Assembly (NCBI RefSeq): GCF_016458235.1
Contig: NZ_JAEMHK010000012.1
Coordinates: 62,001 to 126,000, forward strand
Direction: 5' to 3'
Length of the DNA stretch: 64,000 nt
From: Geomonas propionica
Lineage (GTDB): Bacteria > Desulfobacterota > Desulfuromonadia > Geobacterales > Geobacteraceae
Below the pieces are notes generated by a model. The model was not told the origin of the DNA, did no database searches, and saw nothing but the letters and a program-made list of their open reading frames with translations. Made by a program: the position numbers and the translations under genes. This document shows positions 16,908 to 25,600 of the stretch, piece by piece; position 1 is the first letter of the stretch, and each line of letters starts with the position of its first letter.

Positions 16908-17402
16908 ATGTCCGTGCTGCGCCCCTTGCTGATCCTGATCTTCGTCGTTGCCATGGCCGTCCCCTCCGAAGGGGCCCGGCGCGGTGCACCCGCGCATGAC
17001 GCCTCATCCGCCAGCGAACAGGAAGTGCTCAAGGATTTCGAAACCATCCTCGACCTCTGGCGCGACGGTAGGTTCGACGAACTGTACCGGTACACCAACG
17101 GCGGCAAGGACGGCCGCGAGAAGTTCGCGGACCGACTGTCCTCGGCGCCGCGCAAGCCCGCTTGCTGCTGGGAGAAGATCCAAGAGCCCAGGGTCTCGCT
17201 GAAGAGCGGCAAGAGCGCGGTGGTGCAGGCACGGCTCGGCTTCGAGGTCAGCACCCCCGGCACCGAATTCGTCACCAAGACCATCCACCTGAAGAAAGAG
17301 GGGGCTACCTGGACGGTCTCCCAGTCGGATCTTTACTCGCTCGCCGATCTCTCCTCCCACAAACGCAGGTACAAGTACCTCCCCATCCAGCCCAAGAAGT
17401 AA
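16908..17402 (+). CDS. Exported protein of unknown function
   Basis: A 164-residue protein with an N-terminal signal peptide (MSVLRPLLILIFVVAMAVPS, cleavage probably after SEG). The mature part carries a helical segment EQEVLKDFETILDLWRDGRFDELYRYT, then a beta-rich region ending SDLYSLADLSSHKRRYKYLP. The pattern of a small helical start followed by a sheet recalls NTF2-like or DUF4878-like exported proteins, but no family is assigned. GGAGGTGAC precedes the ATG, a near-perfect ribosome site. It is upstream of the U32 gene by 49 bp and may share its transcript. Confidence 0.8.
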   Translation: MSVLRPLLILIFVVAMAVPSEGARRGAPAHDASSASEQEVLKDFETILDLWRDGRFDELYRYTNGGKDGREKFADRLSSAPRKPACCWEKIQEPRVSLKSGKSAVVQARLGFEVSTPGTEFVTKTIHLKKEGATWTVSQSDLYSLADLSSHKRRYKYLPIQPKK

Positions 17403-17451
17403 CATTAAGAGTCAGCTTGACCCATGCCACCCCTTCCGGTACTCTAGGCGA

Positions 17452-19830
17452 ATGTCATTAAAACTAAACGGTACTGTTACCAATAAACCCGAATTGCTGT
17501 CGCCTGCCGGCTCGCTGGAAGCCTTTTTCGCCGCCATGGAGAAAGGCGCCGACGCGGTCTATGCCGGACTGCGGGACTTCTCGGCCCGCGCCAAGGCCAA
17601 GAACTTCACCCTCTCCCAGATGGAGCGCATGACCTCCTACGCCCACGCCCACAGCAGGAAGGTCTACGTTACCCTCAACACCCTCGTCAAAGAAAACGAA
17701 CTGCCGCTTCTGATCGACAACCTGGCCGCCCTGGAGGCGATGCGGGTGGACGGTGTCATCCTGCAGGACATGGCCGTCGCGCGCCTAGCGCGGGAGTTCT
17801 TTCCCGGCATCCCGCTGCACGCCTCGACCCAGATGACCATCCACAACTCGCTGGGCGTGCGCCAGCTCGAGGAGCTCGGTTTCGAGCGCGTGGTGCTGGC
17901 CCGTGAGCTGCACATCGACGAGATCAAGACCATCGTGGCGGCGAGCCGCGCCGAGATCGAGTGCTTCATCCATGGCGCCCTCTGCTTCTCCATCTCCGGC
18001 CAATGCTTCTTCTCCTCCTTCCTGGGAGGACACAGCGGCAACCGCGGGCGCTGCGCGCAGCCCTGCCGCCGCCAATACAAGCACAAGGGAAAGGAAGGCT
18101 ACTACCTCTCCACCAACGACTTCTCCAGCATCGAAATGATCCCGCAGCTCATCGAGGCGGGCGTCCATTCCCTCAAGATCGAGGGGAGGATGAAATCGGC
18201 GGAGTACGTGGCAAGCGTCATCGGGGCCTACCGCATGGTTCTGGACGCGGCGCCGGGGCAACACGCGGCGAAGGTGGCCGAGGCCAAGGAACTCCTAAAA
18301 CTCTCCTTCGGGCGCGTGCCGACCAAGGGCTTTCTCGCTTCGCACACCCCGACCGATATCGCCACCCCTTCCATCAAGGGAGCCACCGGGCGTTACCTCG
18401 GCGACATCAGGGAGATCCGCGGCAACCGGATCAGCTTCGACACCAAGGACACGCTACACGTCGGCGACCGGATCCGGGTCCAACCCAAAAGCGACATGGC
18501 CGGCCGCGCCTTCACCATCAAGGAGCTGTACCTGGGCGGCAAGAAGGTGATGAACGCCAAAGAAAACACCCTGGTCGCGACGCCGTCCCCCTTCCCGTTC
18601 AAGCTGGGCGACTCGGTGTTCAAGGTCTCCTCCGAGACCGCCTTCACCATGAGCGAGAACGCCTGCCTGAGAAGGTTGGAAGGGGTGAAGGGGGGCAGCA
18701 TCCCGTGCCGGCTCACCCTCTCCTACCAGGACCAAAAGCTGAAGATCGACGCCAAGGTGCTCGGCAGCGAACTCAGCACCGAATTTGAGCTCGGCGAACT
18801 GGAGCCCTCCCGCACCAGCGACATGGAAGGGGTGCTGCGCGCGCAGTTCTCCAAGAGCGGCGATACCGAGTTCACCTTGTCCTCGCTGTCGGCCCCCGGC
18901 TTCCCCGCGCTGATGATCCCCCCGCCCGTCCTCAAGGACATCCGGCGCCGCTTCTACGCCTGGCTCTCCGAGCAGTCACTGGGCGCGCTCAAGGACCGGA
19001 GCGCGCAGAACCGGACAAGGGCGCTGGCCAGCCTGGTCGGTAAGCGCCCCGGAGCCGCCCGCGGCAAAGAAGAACTGGCAGTAAAGCTCGAGCACGTCAA
19101 GGAGTGGCACGAGCTGCATCGCGACCTGGTCGACACGGTGGTGCTGCCTGTCTCCAAGGCGAACCTGCACCAGTTCGGCCCCTTCGCCCGCAAGCTGAAG
19201 GGAAGCGAGCACAAGGTCATCTGGCAGCTCCCCTTCATCATCTTCGAAGCGGACCTCGCGTTCTACCAGGACGCGGTGCAGGGGATCCTGCGCGCGGGCT
19301 TCAAGCGTTTCGAGCTCACCAACCTGTCCCATTTCCAGTTCTTCAAGGGAACAGACGCGGAGCTCAACACCGATTACCGGCTCTTCTCGCTGAATAGCCA
19401 GGCGCTCCTCTCCTGGCAGGAACTGGGCGTCTCGCGCGCCACCCTCTATATCGAGGACGACCGCGCCAACCTGGCCCAGCTTCTCGCCAGCAACCTGAAG
19501 ATCGACCGCGGCGTGCTTCTCTTCGCGCCGATCCCGGTGATCACCTCGAAGATCGCCATCAAGGACATGAAGGGGGACGCGCCGCTCGCGTCCGACCGCG
19601 GCGACCTCTATTCGGTAAAGGTCAAGGACCACCTGACCGTGGTGAGCGCGCAGACGCCGTTCGCCCTGACTCAGTACCGCAACGACCTGCGCGGGCTCGG
19701 CTGCGCTAAGTTCCTGCTCGACCTCTCCGCGCTGCAGCAGCAGGAGCGCGAGCGGGTGCTGGAGGCGTACCGCAAGGGGGTCGCGGTACCGGGCGCCTCG
19801 GAGTTCAACTTCAGCACCGGGCTGGTGTAA
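17452..19830 (+). CDS. Peptidase U32 family protein (RlhA-like, with C-terminal DUF3656-type region)
   Basis: A 792-residue protein. The N-terminal TIM-barrel-like U32 region starts PELLSPAGSLEAFFAAMEKG and contains DGVILQDMAVARLA, HASTQMTIHNS, the U32 signature ECFIHGALCFSISGQC (about 171-186), and a Cys pair in NRGRCAQPCRRQY. The long C-terminal part resembles the DUF3656 extension. Members of this family hydroxylate RNA: E. coli RlhA modifies 23S rRNA and TrhP modifies tRNA, so an RNA-hydroxylation role is more likely than proteolysis; this is inference by family. The conserved cysteines may hold an Fe-S cluster. The next gene follows after 3 bp. Confidence 0.88.
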   Translation: MSLKLNGTVTNKPELLSPAGSLEAFFAAMEKGADAVYAGLRDFSARAKAKNFTLSQMERMTSYAHAHSRKVYVTLNTLVKENELPLLIDNLAALEAMRVDGVILQDMAVARLAREFFPGIPLHASTQMTIHNSLGVRQLEELGFERVVLARELHIDEIKTIVAASRAEIECFIHGALCFSISGQCFFSSFLGGHSGNRGRCAQPCRRQYKHKGKEGYYLSTNDFSSIEMIPQLIEAGVHSLKIEGRMKSAEYVASVIGAYRMVLDAAPGQHAAKVAEAKELLKLSFGRVPTKGFLASHTPTDIATPSIKGATGRYLGDIREIRGNRISFDTKDTLHVGDRIRVQPKSDMAGRAFTIKELYLGGKKVMNAKENTLVATPSPFPFKLGDSVFKVSSETAFTMSENACLRRLEGVKGGSIPCRLTLSYQDQKLKIDAKVLGSELSTEFELGELEPSRTSDMEGVLRAQFSKSGDTEFTLSSLSAPGFPALMIPPPVLKDIRRRFYAWLSEQSLGALKDRSAQNRTRALASLVGKRPGAARGKEELAVKLEHVKEWHELHRDLVDTVVLPVSKANLHQFGPFARKLKGSEHKVIWQLPFIIFEADLAFYQDAVQGILRAGFKRFELTNLSHFQFFKGTDAELNTDYRLFSLNSQALLSWQELGVSRATLYIEDDRANLAQLLASNLKIDRGVLLFAPIPVITSKIAIKDMKGDAPLASDRGDLYSVKVKDHLTVVSAQTPFALTQYRNDLRGLGCAKFLLDLSALQQQERERVLEAYRKGVAVPGASEFNFSTGLV

Positions 19831-19833
19831 GAC

Positions 19834-20391
19834 GTGGGGATCATCGACAAGATCAAGGGGCGCATCCAGGATCGGCTCAACGATCCCGCCTTCATGGGGC
19901 TGGTGCAGGAGCAGAGCCTCAAGGACCTCCTGCTGCGCCGGGAATTCCGCATCACGCAGGAATACCTGCAGCGCGAGTTCCTGGACAAGGCGCTGGACGA
20001 CGAACTGGTGGAGTTCAAGGTCGCCATCGAAAACGGGTACTGCGAGCTTTCGGGTCGGCTGAAGAAGCGGCTGGTCCCCTTCGCCATCCCTTTTTCCGCC
20101 AGCTTCACCATAGAGGGGATTGAGTTCAGCACCACCCGCAAATGCGTGTTCCTGAAGCTCGGCCCGGTGGCGCCGCTCGACCTCGACTGGCTGACCAGGA
20201 AGGTGGTGCAGAGGATTCCGTCGCTGAGCATGATGGGGGACCTGCTGGTGTGCGACCTGAACCAGGTGCCGCGCCTGGCCGAACTTTTCGCCCACCGGGT
20301 GAAAGGGATCTGCATCTGGGATTACATTACATTGAAAGAGCTCTGGCTGAAGCGGGGTGAAATAGGAGGAAGGGTGGGGGTGGTTCTATGA
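19834..20391 (+). CDS. Conserved hypothetical protein between U32 gene and hslO
   Basis: A 185-residue protein, probably starting with GTG 19,834, three bases after the U32 stop and overlapping the hslO start by 4 nt (ATGA). It has no signal peptide. The N-terminus ([20 protein letters not shown]) is amphipathic and helical; the centre ([29 protein letters not shown]) is beta-rich and positively charged. No domain is recognised. The tight coupling on both sides says it is a real gene in the same operon. Confidence 0.8.
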   Translation: MGIIDKIKGRIQDRLNDPAFMGLVQEQSLKDLLLRREFRITQEYLQREFLDKALDDELVEFKVAIENGYCELSGRLKKRLVPFAIPFSASFTIEGIEFSTTRKCVFLKLGPVAPLDLDWLTRKVVQRIPSLSMMGDLLVCDLNQVPRLAELFAHRVKGICIWDYITLKELWLKRGEIGGRVGVVL

Positions 20392-21263
20392 CAGATTATC
20401 TGGTGCGCGCTATAGCCAAGTCCGGGACGGTGAGGGCCCTCACCTGCGTTACCACCGACACGGTCAGCAACGTTTGCCGGCGCCACGGCACGCTCCCCAC
20501 GGCTACCGCCGCCCTGGGACGCTCCCTCACCGCGGGCGCGCTCATGGGCGCCATGCTAAAAACCGGCCAGCGGGTGGCGCTGCGCTTCGAGGGGAACGGC
20601 CCGCTCAAGAAGATCGTCATCGAAGCTGACAGCGACGGAACCGTGCGCGGCTACGTGGGCGACACTCAGGTGCACCTGCTTCGTCCCGACGGCGCCCTTG
20701 ATGTCCCCAACGCCCTCGGTCGTGCCGGCTTTCTCACCGTCGCCAAGGACCTGGGACTCAAGGAACCTTACCGCGGCACCGTGCAGCTTTACACCAGCGG
20801 CATCGCCGAAGACCTCGCCCTATACCTGGTGGAATCCGAGCAGATCCCGTCCGCGGTCGGCATCGCCGAGTTCATCGAGCAGGACGGCACGGTCGGCGCG
20901 TGTGGCGGCTTCCTGATCCAGGCCGTCCCCCCGATCGACCCCCTGGTGGTCGAAGAACTGATGGACCATATCGAAAAGCTCCCCCCTTTGAGCGAGTTGC
21001 TGCGCGACGGCAAGACGCCGGAGGAGATCCTGGAGATGCTCCTGGCCGGCATGGAGTACGACGTCCTGGAGAAGCGCGCCATCGGATTCGCCTGCAGTTG
21101 CAGCAGGGAGCGCATCGAGCGGGTGCTGATCTCGATGGGAAAGAAGGAGCTTAACGGCATACTCAAGGAGCAGCACGGCGCCGAGGTCACCTGCGAATTC
21201 TGCGGTGAACGCTACCGCTTCAACGAAGCGGACCTCGAGCGGTTGATCGCAGAAATCGAGTAG
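20388..21263 (+). CDS. hslO: Hsp33 redox-regulated chaperonin (HslO)
   Basis: A 291-residue cytoplasmic holdase activated by oxidation. The N-terminal domain ([33 protein letters not shown]) is typical. The C-terminal zinc switch is intact: CSC at about 235-237 and CEFC at about 268-271, giving the CxC...CxxC pattern. The length is normal. Its start overlaps the preceding gene by 4 nt, so it is translated in the same operon. Confidence 0.95.
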   Translation: MTDYLVRAIAKSGTVRALTCVTTDTVSNVCRRHGTLPTATAALGRSLTAGALMGAMLKTGQRVALRFEGNGPLKKIVIEADSDGTVRGYVGDTQVHLLRPDGALDVPNALGRAGFLTVAKDLGLKEPYRGTVQLYTSGIAEDLALYLVESEQIPSAVGIAEFIEQDGTVGACGGFLIQAVPPIDPLVVEELMDHIEKLPPLSELLRDGKTPEEILEMLLAGMEYDVLEKRAIGFACSCSRERIERVLISMGKKELNGILKEQHGAEVTCEFCGERYRFNEADLERLIAEIE

Positions 21264-21275
21264 AGCGAAAGACAA

Positions 21276-21392
21276 TTAACAGGGATAAAAGGGATGAAAG
21301 GGATAACCCCGGTTAGGGGCGCGTCCCCTCACCCTTTTGTCCCTGTTTGTTTTTGCAGCCTTTCTTTGCGACTTTGCGCCTTTGCGTGAGGC
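21276..21392. repeat. AACAGGGATAAAAGGGAT hairpin repeat and a GCAAAG-type arm
   Basis: TTAACAGGGATAAAAGGGAT...ends with ACCCTTTTGTCCCTGTTT, an inverted pair around a GGGG/CCCC centre (21,276-21,346). Immediately after comes a single arm TTTGCGACTTTGCGCCTTTG of the GCAAAG family (about 21,358-21,392). Both families recur in this window (22,891-22,974; 8,858-8,970; 26,694-26,774). Confidence 0.7.
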
Positions 21393-21451
21393 CGTCTTGC
21401 GTTATACTTTGCGGGTCCTGCTTCACATTAAGCTCTTCCGGGAGGTGCCCC

Positions 21452-22132
21452 ATGAGAATCCACGACATCAGCGTCGCTTTGTCACCCGATCTCCCCTCCT
21501 ACCCGGGCGACCCTTCCGTTACCGTCGAGCCGTGGCACCGCATTGCCAAGGGCGACACAGCCAACCTGTCCCGCATCACGCTGGGCACCCACTCTGGTAC
21601 CCATATTGACCCCCCCCGCCATTTCAACGACGCCGGCATCACGGTGGATGAAATTCCGCTCGATCTCCTTATCGGCCAGGCGCGGGTGGTGGAGATCCCC
21701 AACGCCAAGAAGATCGGGACGAGGGAACTCGAACCGCTTGAGTTGAAGGGCGTTGAGCGGCTATTGATCAAGACGGGCAACTCGGAGTTTTGGGGCGAGC
21801 GGGAGTTTCGCCGCGACTTCGCCGCGCTGACCGTGGAGGGCGCGCACTACCTGCACCACATGAAGGTGAAACTGGTCGCGGTCGATTACCTTTCGGTGGA
21901 ACCGATGGACGGGGACGGCGAGGTGCACAGGATTCTTTTGAACGGCGGCATTCCGGTGATCGAGGGAGTGAATCTGAGCGGAGTCGCCCCAGGCGAATAC
22001 CAGTTGATCTGTCTCCCCTTGAAGCTGAAGGATGGTGACGGGGCACCGGTGCGAGCCGTCCTCATCGACAATCCTGCCGCAGGGGCGCAGCAGCCTTTCG
22101 ACCCGCACACAAGCAAGTGGCCGCTATCGTAA
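21452..22132 (+). CDS. Cyclase-family hydrolase (kynurenine formamidase-like)
   Basis: A 226-residue member of the metal-dependent cyclase/KynB family. The metal motif HSGTHIDPPRHF (HxGTHxDxPxH, about 46-57) is intact, preceded by MRIHDISVALSPDLPSYPGDP. KynB hydrolyses N-formylkynurenine, but many family members act on other amides or lactones; no kynurenine-pathway neighbour is present, so the substrate is unknown. ATG 21,452 has GGAGGTG upstream. It is followed by a bidirectional terminator shared with the converging CxxC-repeat gene. Confidence 0.85.
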   Translation: MRIHDISVALSPDLPSYPGDPSVTVEPWHRIAKGDTANLSRITLGTHSGTHIDPPRHFNDAGITVDEIPLDLLIGQARVVEIPNAKKIGTRELEPLELKGVERLLIKTGNSEFWGEREFRRDFAALTVEGAHYLHHMKVKLVAVDYLSVEPMDGDGEVHRILLNGGIPVIEGVNLSGVAPGEYQLICLPLKLKDGDGAPVRAVLIDNPAAGAQQPFDPHTSKWPLS

Positions 22133-22169
22133 AGGTTCTTCAGATAATTCCAGGATGAGCTGCCTTGGT

Positions 22170-22222
22170 TCCTCTCCCCTTCATAAAGGTGAACCCGCGT
22201 CCTCCCCTTTGCGAAGGGGAGA
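22170..22222. repeat. CTCCCCTTTGCGAAGGGGAG palindrome
   Basis: The palindrome CTCCCCTTTGCGAAGGGGAG (about 22,202-22,221) is preceded by a degenerate partner (CTCCCCTTCATAAAGGTGAA, about 22,175-22,194). The same palindrome occurs near 2,177. No gene is seen between 22,133 and 22,383. Confidence 0.55.
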
Positions 22223-22308
22223 ACCATTATTCAGGTGTAGCACTTCGTGGAAACACGCCGGAGGGGAAATTGTTTTCGAAAAGCCCCCCCGAATTCCGGA
22301 TCAGACAT

Positions 22309-22346
22309 AAAGAAGGGGACTGGCCCTTGAGCCAGTCCCCTTCTTT
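22309..22346. terminator. Bidirectional terminator between converging genes
   Basis: A perfect 16-bp inverted repeat (AAAGAAGGGGACTGGC / GCCAGTCCCCTTCTTT) with a 6-nt loop lies between the cyclase-family gene and the converging CxxC-repeat gene. It has A and T tracts on both sides. Confidence 0.9.
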
Positions 22347-22383
22347 ATTCGCGCCGTCAGGGCTAAAGCCCGTGCCGAACGAT

Positions 22384-22851
22384 TTACAGTGCCTTCTTCT
22401 TGCAGCACTCCTTCTGGACCGGCTGGTCCGCAGCTGCCTGGTCCTTCTGCAGTTTGGCGCACTTGGCGCAGCCAGCCGCGGGGGCAGCTTCCGCACCCTT
22501 CAGCTTCTGGCACTTGTCACATGCAGGCTGTGCGGCAGGGGCGGCCGCGCCCTTCGCGCATTTGTCGCACGCCGGCTTGGCAGCGGCGTCCTGCTTCGGG
22601 CAGTTGGCGCAGGGAGCGGCACCCTTTTCGGCAGCAGCCGCTTTCGGGCAGTTGGCGCACGGGGCGGCACCCTGCTCGATGGCAGCCGCCTTGGGGCAGT
22701 TCGCGCACGGCGCCTGCTGGACCTGCTGCTGCATCTTGGCGCAGTTGCCGCAGCCCGGTTTAACTGCTTGCTGCTCATCACCCCAGACCGCCAGGGCTCC
22801 CGCCACCAGCAGCACCACCGGGAACAGCGCAATCAACAATGTCTTCTTCAT
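22384..22851 (-). CDS. Exported cysteine-repeat protein (seven CxxC motifs)
   Basis: A 155-residue protein with a signal peptide (MKKTLLIALFPVVLLVAGALA). The mature part is a string of units spaced about 14-17 residues, each with CxxC: CGNC, then CANCPK three times, CDKC twice, CAKC, and a final ECC. Between them are Ala/Pro/Lys/Gln-rich spacers. It has no CXXCH haem site and no known fold. Paired cysteines at regular spacing suggest metal binding (Cu, Zn, Hg or an Fe-S role) or a redox buffer in the periplasm; this is inference. Copies of the unit are near-identical at DNA level, so it probably grew by tandem duplication. Confidence 0.88.
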   Translation of the reverse strand: MKKTLLIALFPVVLLVAGALAVWGDEQQAVKPGCGNCAKMQQQVQQAPCANCPKAAAIEQGAAPCANCPKAAAAEKGAAPCANCPKQDAAAKPACDKCAKGAAAPAAQPACDKCQKLKGAEAAPAAGCAKCAKLQKDQAAADQPVQKECCKKKAL

Positions 22852-22890
22852 AAACCCTCCGTTATCTTACGTGTAGTAAAAAAACCATCT

Positions 22891-22974
22891 AACAGGGATA
22901 AAAGGGATTAAAGGGATACGACCTAAACCTTTTTGTTATACCGTTATCCCCTTCATCACTTTTATCCCTGTTAA
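22891..22974. repeat. AACAGGGATAAAAGGGAT inverted doublet
   Basis: The left arm is AACAGGGATAAAAGGGATTA and the right arm is its inverse (TATCCCC...TTTTATCCCTGTTAA). The right arm contains the TAA stop (22,971-22,973) of the pseudouridine synthase gene. A relative lies at 21,276-21,346. Confidence 0.85.
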
Positions 22975-23876
22975 TATGCTGTTGCCTCTATCTGCGGCTG
23001 CTCGAACGCCCCTTGCGGCGCCACCTCCAGGAACTCCGCGTCAGGCGCCGCCACTGCCTCGATGATCTTGCCGCGCGGCCCGGTGAAACGCATGGCCCGG
23101 CAATGCAGCATCATTCTGCTGGCAGGAATCCCCCCGTAGCTCTCGTCACCGATGATGGGAAAGCCGGAATGGGCCAGGTGCACGCGGATCTGGTGGGTGC
23201 GCCCGGTAAGCGGCTTCGCCTCTATGGCGGTCACCCCACCCCCCTCGCCCAGGACGTTGAACACGGTGCGCGCCGGCTTCCCCCTGAGCGAGACGCCGTA
23301 GCGGAACTTGCTGACCCGGTCCAACGGCGCATCCACCTTCCAGCTCTGCTGATCCGGGGAACCCGACACCAACGCCCAGTAGGTTTTCTGCACCTTCCCC
23401 TCTTTGAGAAGGTTTGAGATCAGCGTCGCAGCCTGCTTGTGCTTGGGGAAGAACATGACCCCGCTGGTGCCGCGGTCCAGGCGATGCACCACCCGGGAAG
23501 GGTCGCGCAGCCCAATGCTCTTCATGTAACACTCAACCGCATACTCCACCGTCCCCTTCAACTGGTACGGCGTACGCTGGCTGTTCACGCCGGCCGCCTT
23601 GTACACGGCCAGGAAATCCTTGTCCTCGTACAAAAGCTCATGCTTTTGGTACACAAGATCAATGCAGCGCTCGCCCTCCATCAACCCGAGGGCGACCTCG
23701 TCCCCCTCCTTCACCTGGCGCGAGGCGACCCGGACCAGCACCTGGTTGATGTTGCAGCCGCCCCAGTCGATAACCCGGCGGATCTCCCCCTTGGAAAGCT
23801 GGGGGAACAGCAGCTTCGCCGCGTCATCCAGCCTGAGCCCCGCCTGCTCCGCGTCTATCCGTGCGGTCAACATCAT
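22971..23876 (-). CDS. RluA-family pseudouridine synthase
   Basis: A 301-residue RNA pseudouridine synthase. The N-terminus carries an S4-like RNA-binding segment (GLRLDDAAKLLFPQLSKGEIRRVIDWGGCNIN). The catalytic domain has the RluA signature RVVHRLDRGTSGVMFFPK with the catalytic Asp at about 148, and GRTHQIRVHLAHSGFPIIGDESYGG. The target (23S rRNA or tRNA) cannot be read from sequence. The start overlaps the stop of the upstream Nudix gene (ATGA), and the stop codon lies inside a palindromic repeat. Confidence 0.92.
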   Translation of the reverse strand: MMLTARIDAEQAGLRLDDAAKLLFPQLSKGEIRRVIDWGGCNINQVLVRVASRQVKEGDEVALGLMEGERCIDLVYQKHELLYEDKDFLAVYKAAGVNSQRTPYQLKGTVEYAVECYMKSIGLRDPSRVVHRLDRGTSGVMFFPKHKQAATLISNLLKEGKVQKTYWALVSGSPDQQSWKVDAPLDRVSKFRYGVSLRGKPARTVFNVLGEGGGVTAIEAKPLTGRTHQIRVHLAHSGFPIIGDESYGGIPASRMMLHCRAMRFTGPRGKIIEAVAAPDAEFLEVAPQGAFEQPQIEATAY

Positions 23877-24394
23877 GACAGGTGCCTCTGGGCGCGTAAA
23901 AGCGCGGCGATGGTCTTGCCGTCGGTAATGCTGCCGTCAACCGCCATCGCCAGTGCGTCGGCAAAGGGGATCTTCTGGCAGGAGATTTCCTCATAGGCCT
24001 CCGGTGCGGCCTCCCCCTGGGAAAGACCGGTGGCGAGGTAGAGGTGCACCACCTCGTCGAAAACGCCGGGCGAGGGATGGATAACGCCGAGGGAAACGAT
24101 ACTGTCAGCCACCAACCCGGTTTCCTCCATCAGCTCGCGGGCCGCGCACAGTTGCGGGTGCTCTTCGGGGGCGAGCCTACCGGCGGGAATCTCCAGCAGG
24201 AAGTCCTCCACCGCGGGACGCAGTTGCCGGATCAGCGTGACGCAGCCGTCGTCGTGCAGCGCGAGCACACCGGCGCCGCCGGGATGGCGCACGACCTGGT
24301 AGGTGTACCACCCCTGGTCGCCGATGAGCACGTCCATCTGCTCGATGCCAACCACGAGGCCGTTGAAAAGCGTGGTCCTGTTCTTTGTTTCCAT
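23873..24394 (-). CDS. Nudix hydrolase, ADP-ribose pyrophosphatase type
   Basis: A 173-residue Nudix protein. The Nudix box is GRLAPEEHPQLCAARELMEETGL (Gx5Ex7REUxEExGU; positions about 80-102). The downstream proline region HPSPGVFDEVVHLYLA is characteristic of the ADP-ribose pyrophosphatase (NudF/YffH) branch. ATG 24,394 is chosen as the first Met before METKNRTTLFNG; a long in-frame extension upstream is non-conserved and crosses the intergenic promoter region. It is coupled to the pseudouridine synthase gene. Confidence 0.9.
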   Translation of the reverse strand: METKNRTTLFNGLVVGIEQMDVLIGDQGWYTYQVVRHPGGAGVLALHDDGCVTLIRQLRPAVEDFLLEIPAGRLAPEEHPQLCAARELMEETGLVADSIVSLGVIHPSPGVFDEVVHLYLATGLSQGEAAPEAYEEISCQKIPFADALAMAVDGSITDGKTIAALLRAQRHLS

Positions 24395-24577
24395 GAATCC
24401 CCCAGAGGTAGATACATACCATTTCCGTGATGGATTTGACAAAAGATAAATTCGGCGGGCACGTAAGCAATCGGGACGGGCAGACGGGGCATTAGCTGGG
24501 ACAATTAATCGGTGGATAAAAGTCGGTCCATCTGATACCCTCTGAAGCTTATATCCAAAACATGGGAGGCGAACAAT

Positions 24578-25030
24578 ATGGCACAAGCTAAAGACGGGGA
24601 TCGCGTAAAGGTTCATTATACTGGGAGATTGGACGACGGCACGGTGTTCGATTCTTCCGAGTGCGGCGAAGATGATTGCGGCTGCGGGCACGGCCCGATG
24701 GAATTCGTTATCGGCTCCGGGCAGGTCATTCCGGGCTTCGACGCCGGGGTAAAAGGGCTTTCCGTTGGCGAGTCCAAAACCATCCACATCCCCGTGGACG
24801 AAGCCTACGGCGAAAGGATGGACGAAATGGTGGCGGTAGTGCCCCGCGGCGACCTTCCCCCGGAGATGAACCCGGAACTCGGGCAGCAACTGGAAGTTAC
24901 CCAGGAGGACGGCCAGATCTTTAACGTGACGGTGACCGAGGTGACCAACGAAACCATCACCATCGACGCCAACCACCCGCTGGCAGGCCAGGCGCTCAAC
25001 TTCGACCTGAAGCTGGTCGAGATCCTTTAG
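24578..25030 (+). CDS. SlyD-like FKBP-type peptidyl-prolyl isomerase with Cys insertion
   Basis: A 150-residue cytoplasmic prolyl isomerase/chaperone. The FKBP part (DRVKVHYTGRLDDGTVFDSS ... FVIGSGQVIPGFDAGVKGLSVGESKTI) is interrupted by an insert-in-flap domain (AYGERMDEMVAVVPRGDLPP ... NHPLAGQALNFDLKLVEI), the SlyD arrangement. It lacks the His-rich C-terminal tail of E. coli SlyD, but carries an unusual CGEDDCGCGHG loop just after FDSSE (Cys29, Cys34, Cys36, His38) that could bind metal. nikR is located 1.8 kb downstream. GGGAGG precedes the ATG. Confidence 0.92.
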   Translation: MAQAKDGDRVKVHYTGRLDDGTVFDSSECGEDDCGCGHGPMEFVIGSGQVIPGFDAGVKGLSVGESKTIHIPVDEAYGERMDEMVAVVPRGDLPPEMNPELGQQLEVTQEDGQIFNVTVTEVTNETITIDANHPLAGQALNFDLKLVEIL

Positions 25031-25057
25031 AAGCCGCCGAAGCTACATAGCAGCAAT

Positions 25058-25093
25058 AAAAAATCCCCTCCTGAAAAAGGAGGGGATTTTTTT
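25058..25093. terminator. Bidirectional terminator after the FKBP gene
   Basis: A near-perfect stem (AAAATCCCCTCCT / AGGAGGGGATTTT) is followed by T and preceded by A tracts, serving both the FKBP gene and the converging ferritin-like gene. Confidence 0.9.
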
Positions 25094-25123
25094 GTATCAC
25101 GAGGCGGCCTGGACCGGCCGGAC

Positions 25124-25600
25124 CTAGTTCTCGGTCATGAAGTGCTGCTCGTACAGGTCTTCCAGCTCCTGAAGATGGCGGGACTCGTCCGCCAGCATCT
25201 TTTTGAACAGGACCGCCATGGGCGCGCCCTCGCAGCCGCGGGACATCCGGTCGTAGAAGTCGATGGAGCCCTTCTCGAGGTGGATGGCGTAGGCCATGGC
25301 TTCACGCGCCGTGGAATCCGGGTGGAGCTCCTTTTTCGGCAGGACGTAGTCGAGGTTCATGGTCGGCACCGGCTGGTGCAGCCCCTCGCCCCCCTTCATC
25401 TCCCCTTCAACCAGCGCCTTCTCCAGCTGGTGCTTGTGCTCCAGTTCGTCAAACGCGGCTTCCTTGATGATCTGACGGGCAGCCTTATCTTTCACGATGC
25501 GGAGCGCGGCTAAATACGCGCGGAATCCTTCGTTCTCCATCTGGGCAGCCATTTCGATCGCAGCTTCAAATGTGTAACAGACATCACCTTGCTCAGCCAT
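25124..25600 (-). CDS. Ferritin-like / rubrerythrin-type di-iron protein
   Basis: A 158-residue four-helix protein. Two ExxH-type helices are seen: AQMENEGFRAYLAAL with FDELEHKHQLE, and AIHLEKGSIDFYDRM with LADESRHLQELEDLYEQH. This gives the paired E...ExxH sites of the ferritin-like/rubrerythrin (DUF2383/COG1633) group. There is no C-terminal rubredoxin domain. Probable role: iron handling or peroxide reduction in an anaerobe. GAGGAG precedes the ATG. It is a single gene converging on the FKBP terminator. Confidence 0.88.
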   Translation of the reverse strand: MAEQGDVCYTFEAAIEMAAQMENEGFRAYLAALRIVKDKAARQIIKEAAFDELEHKHQLEKALVEGEMKGGEGLHQPVPTMNLDYVLPKKELHPDSTAREAMAYAIHLEKGSIDFYDRMSRGCEGAPMAVLFKKMLADESRHLQELEDLYEQHFMTEN

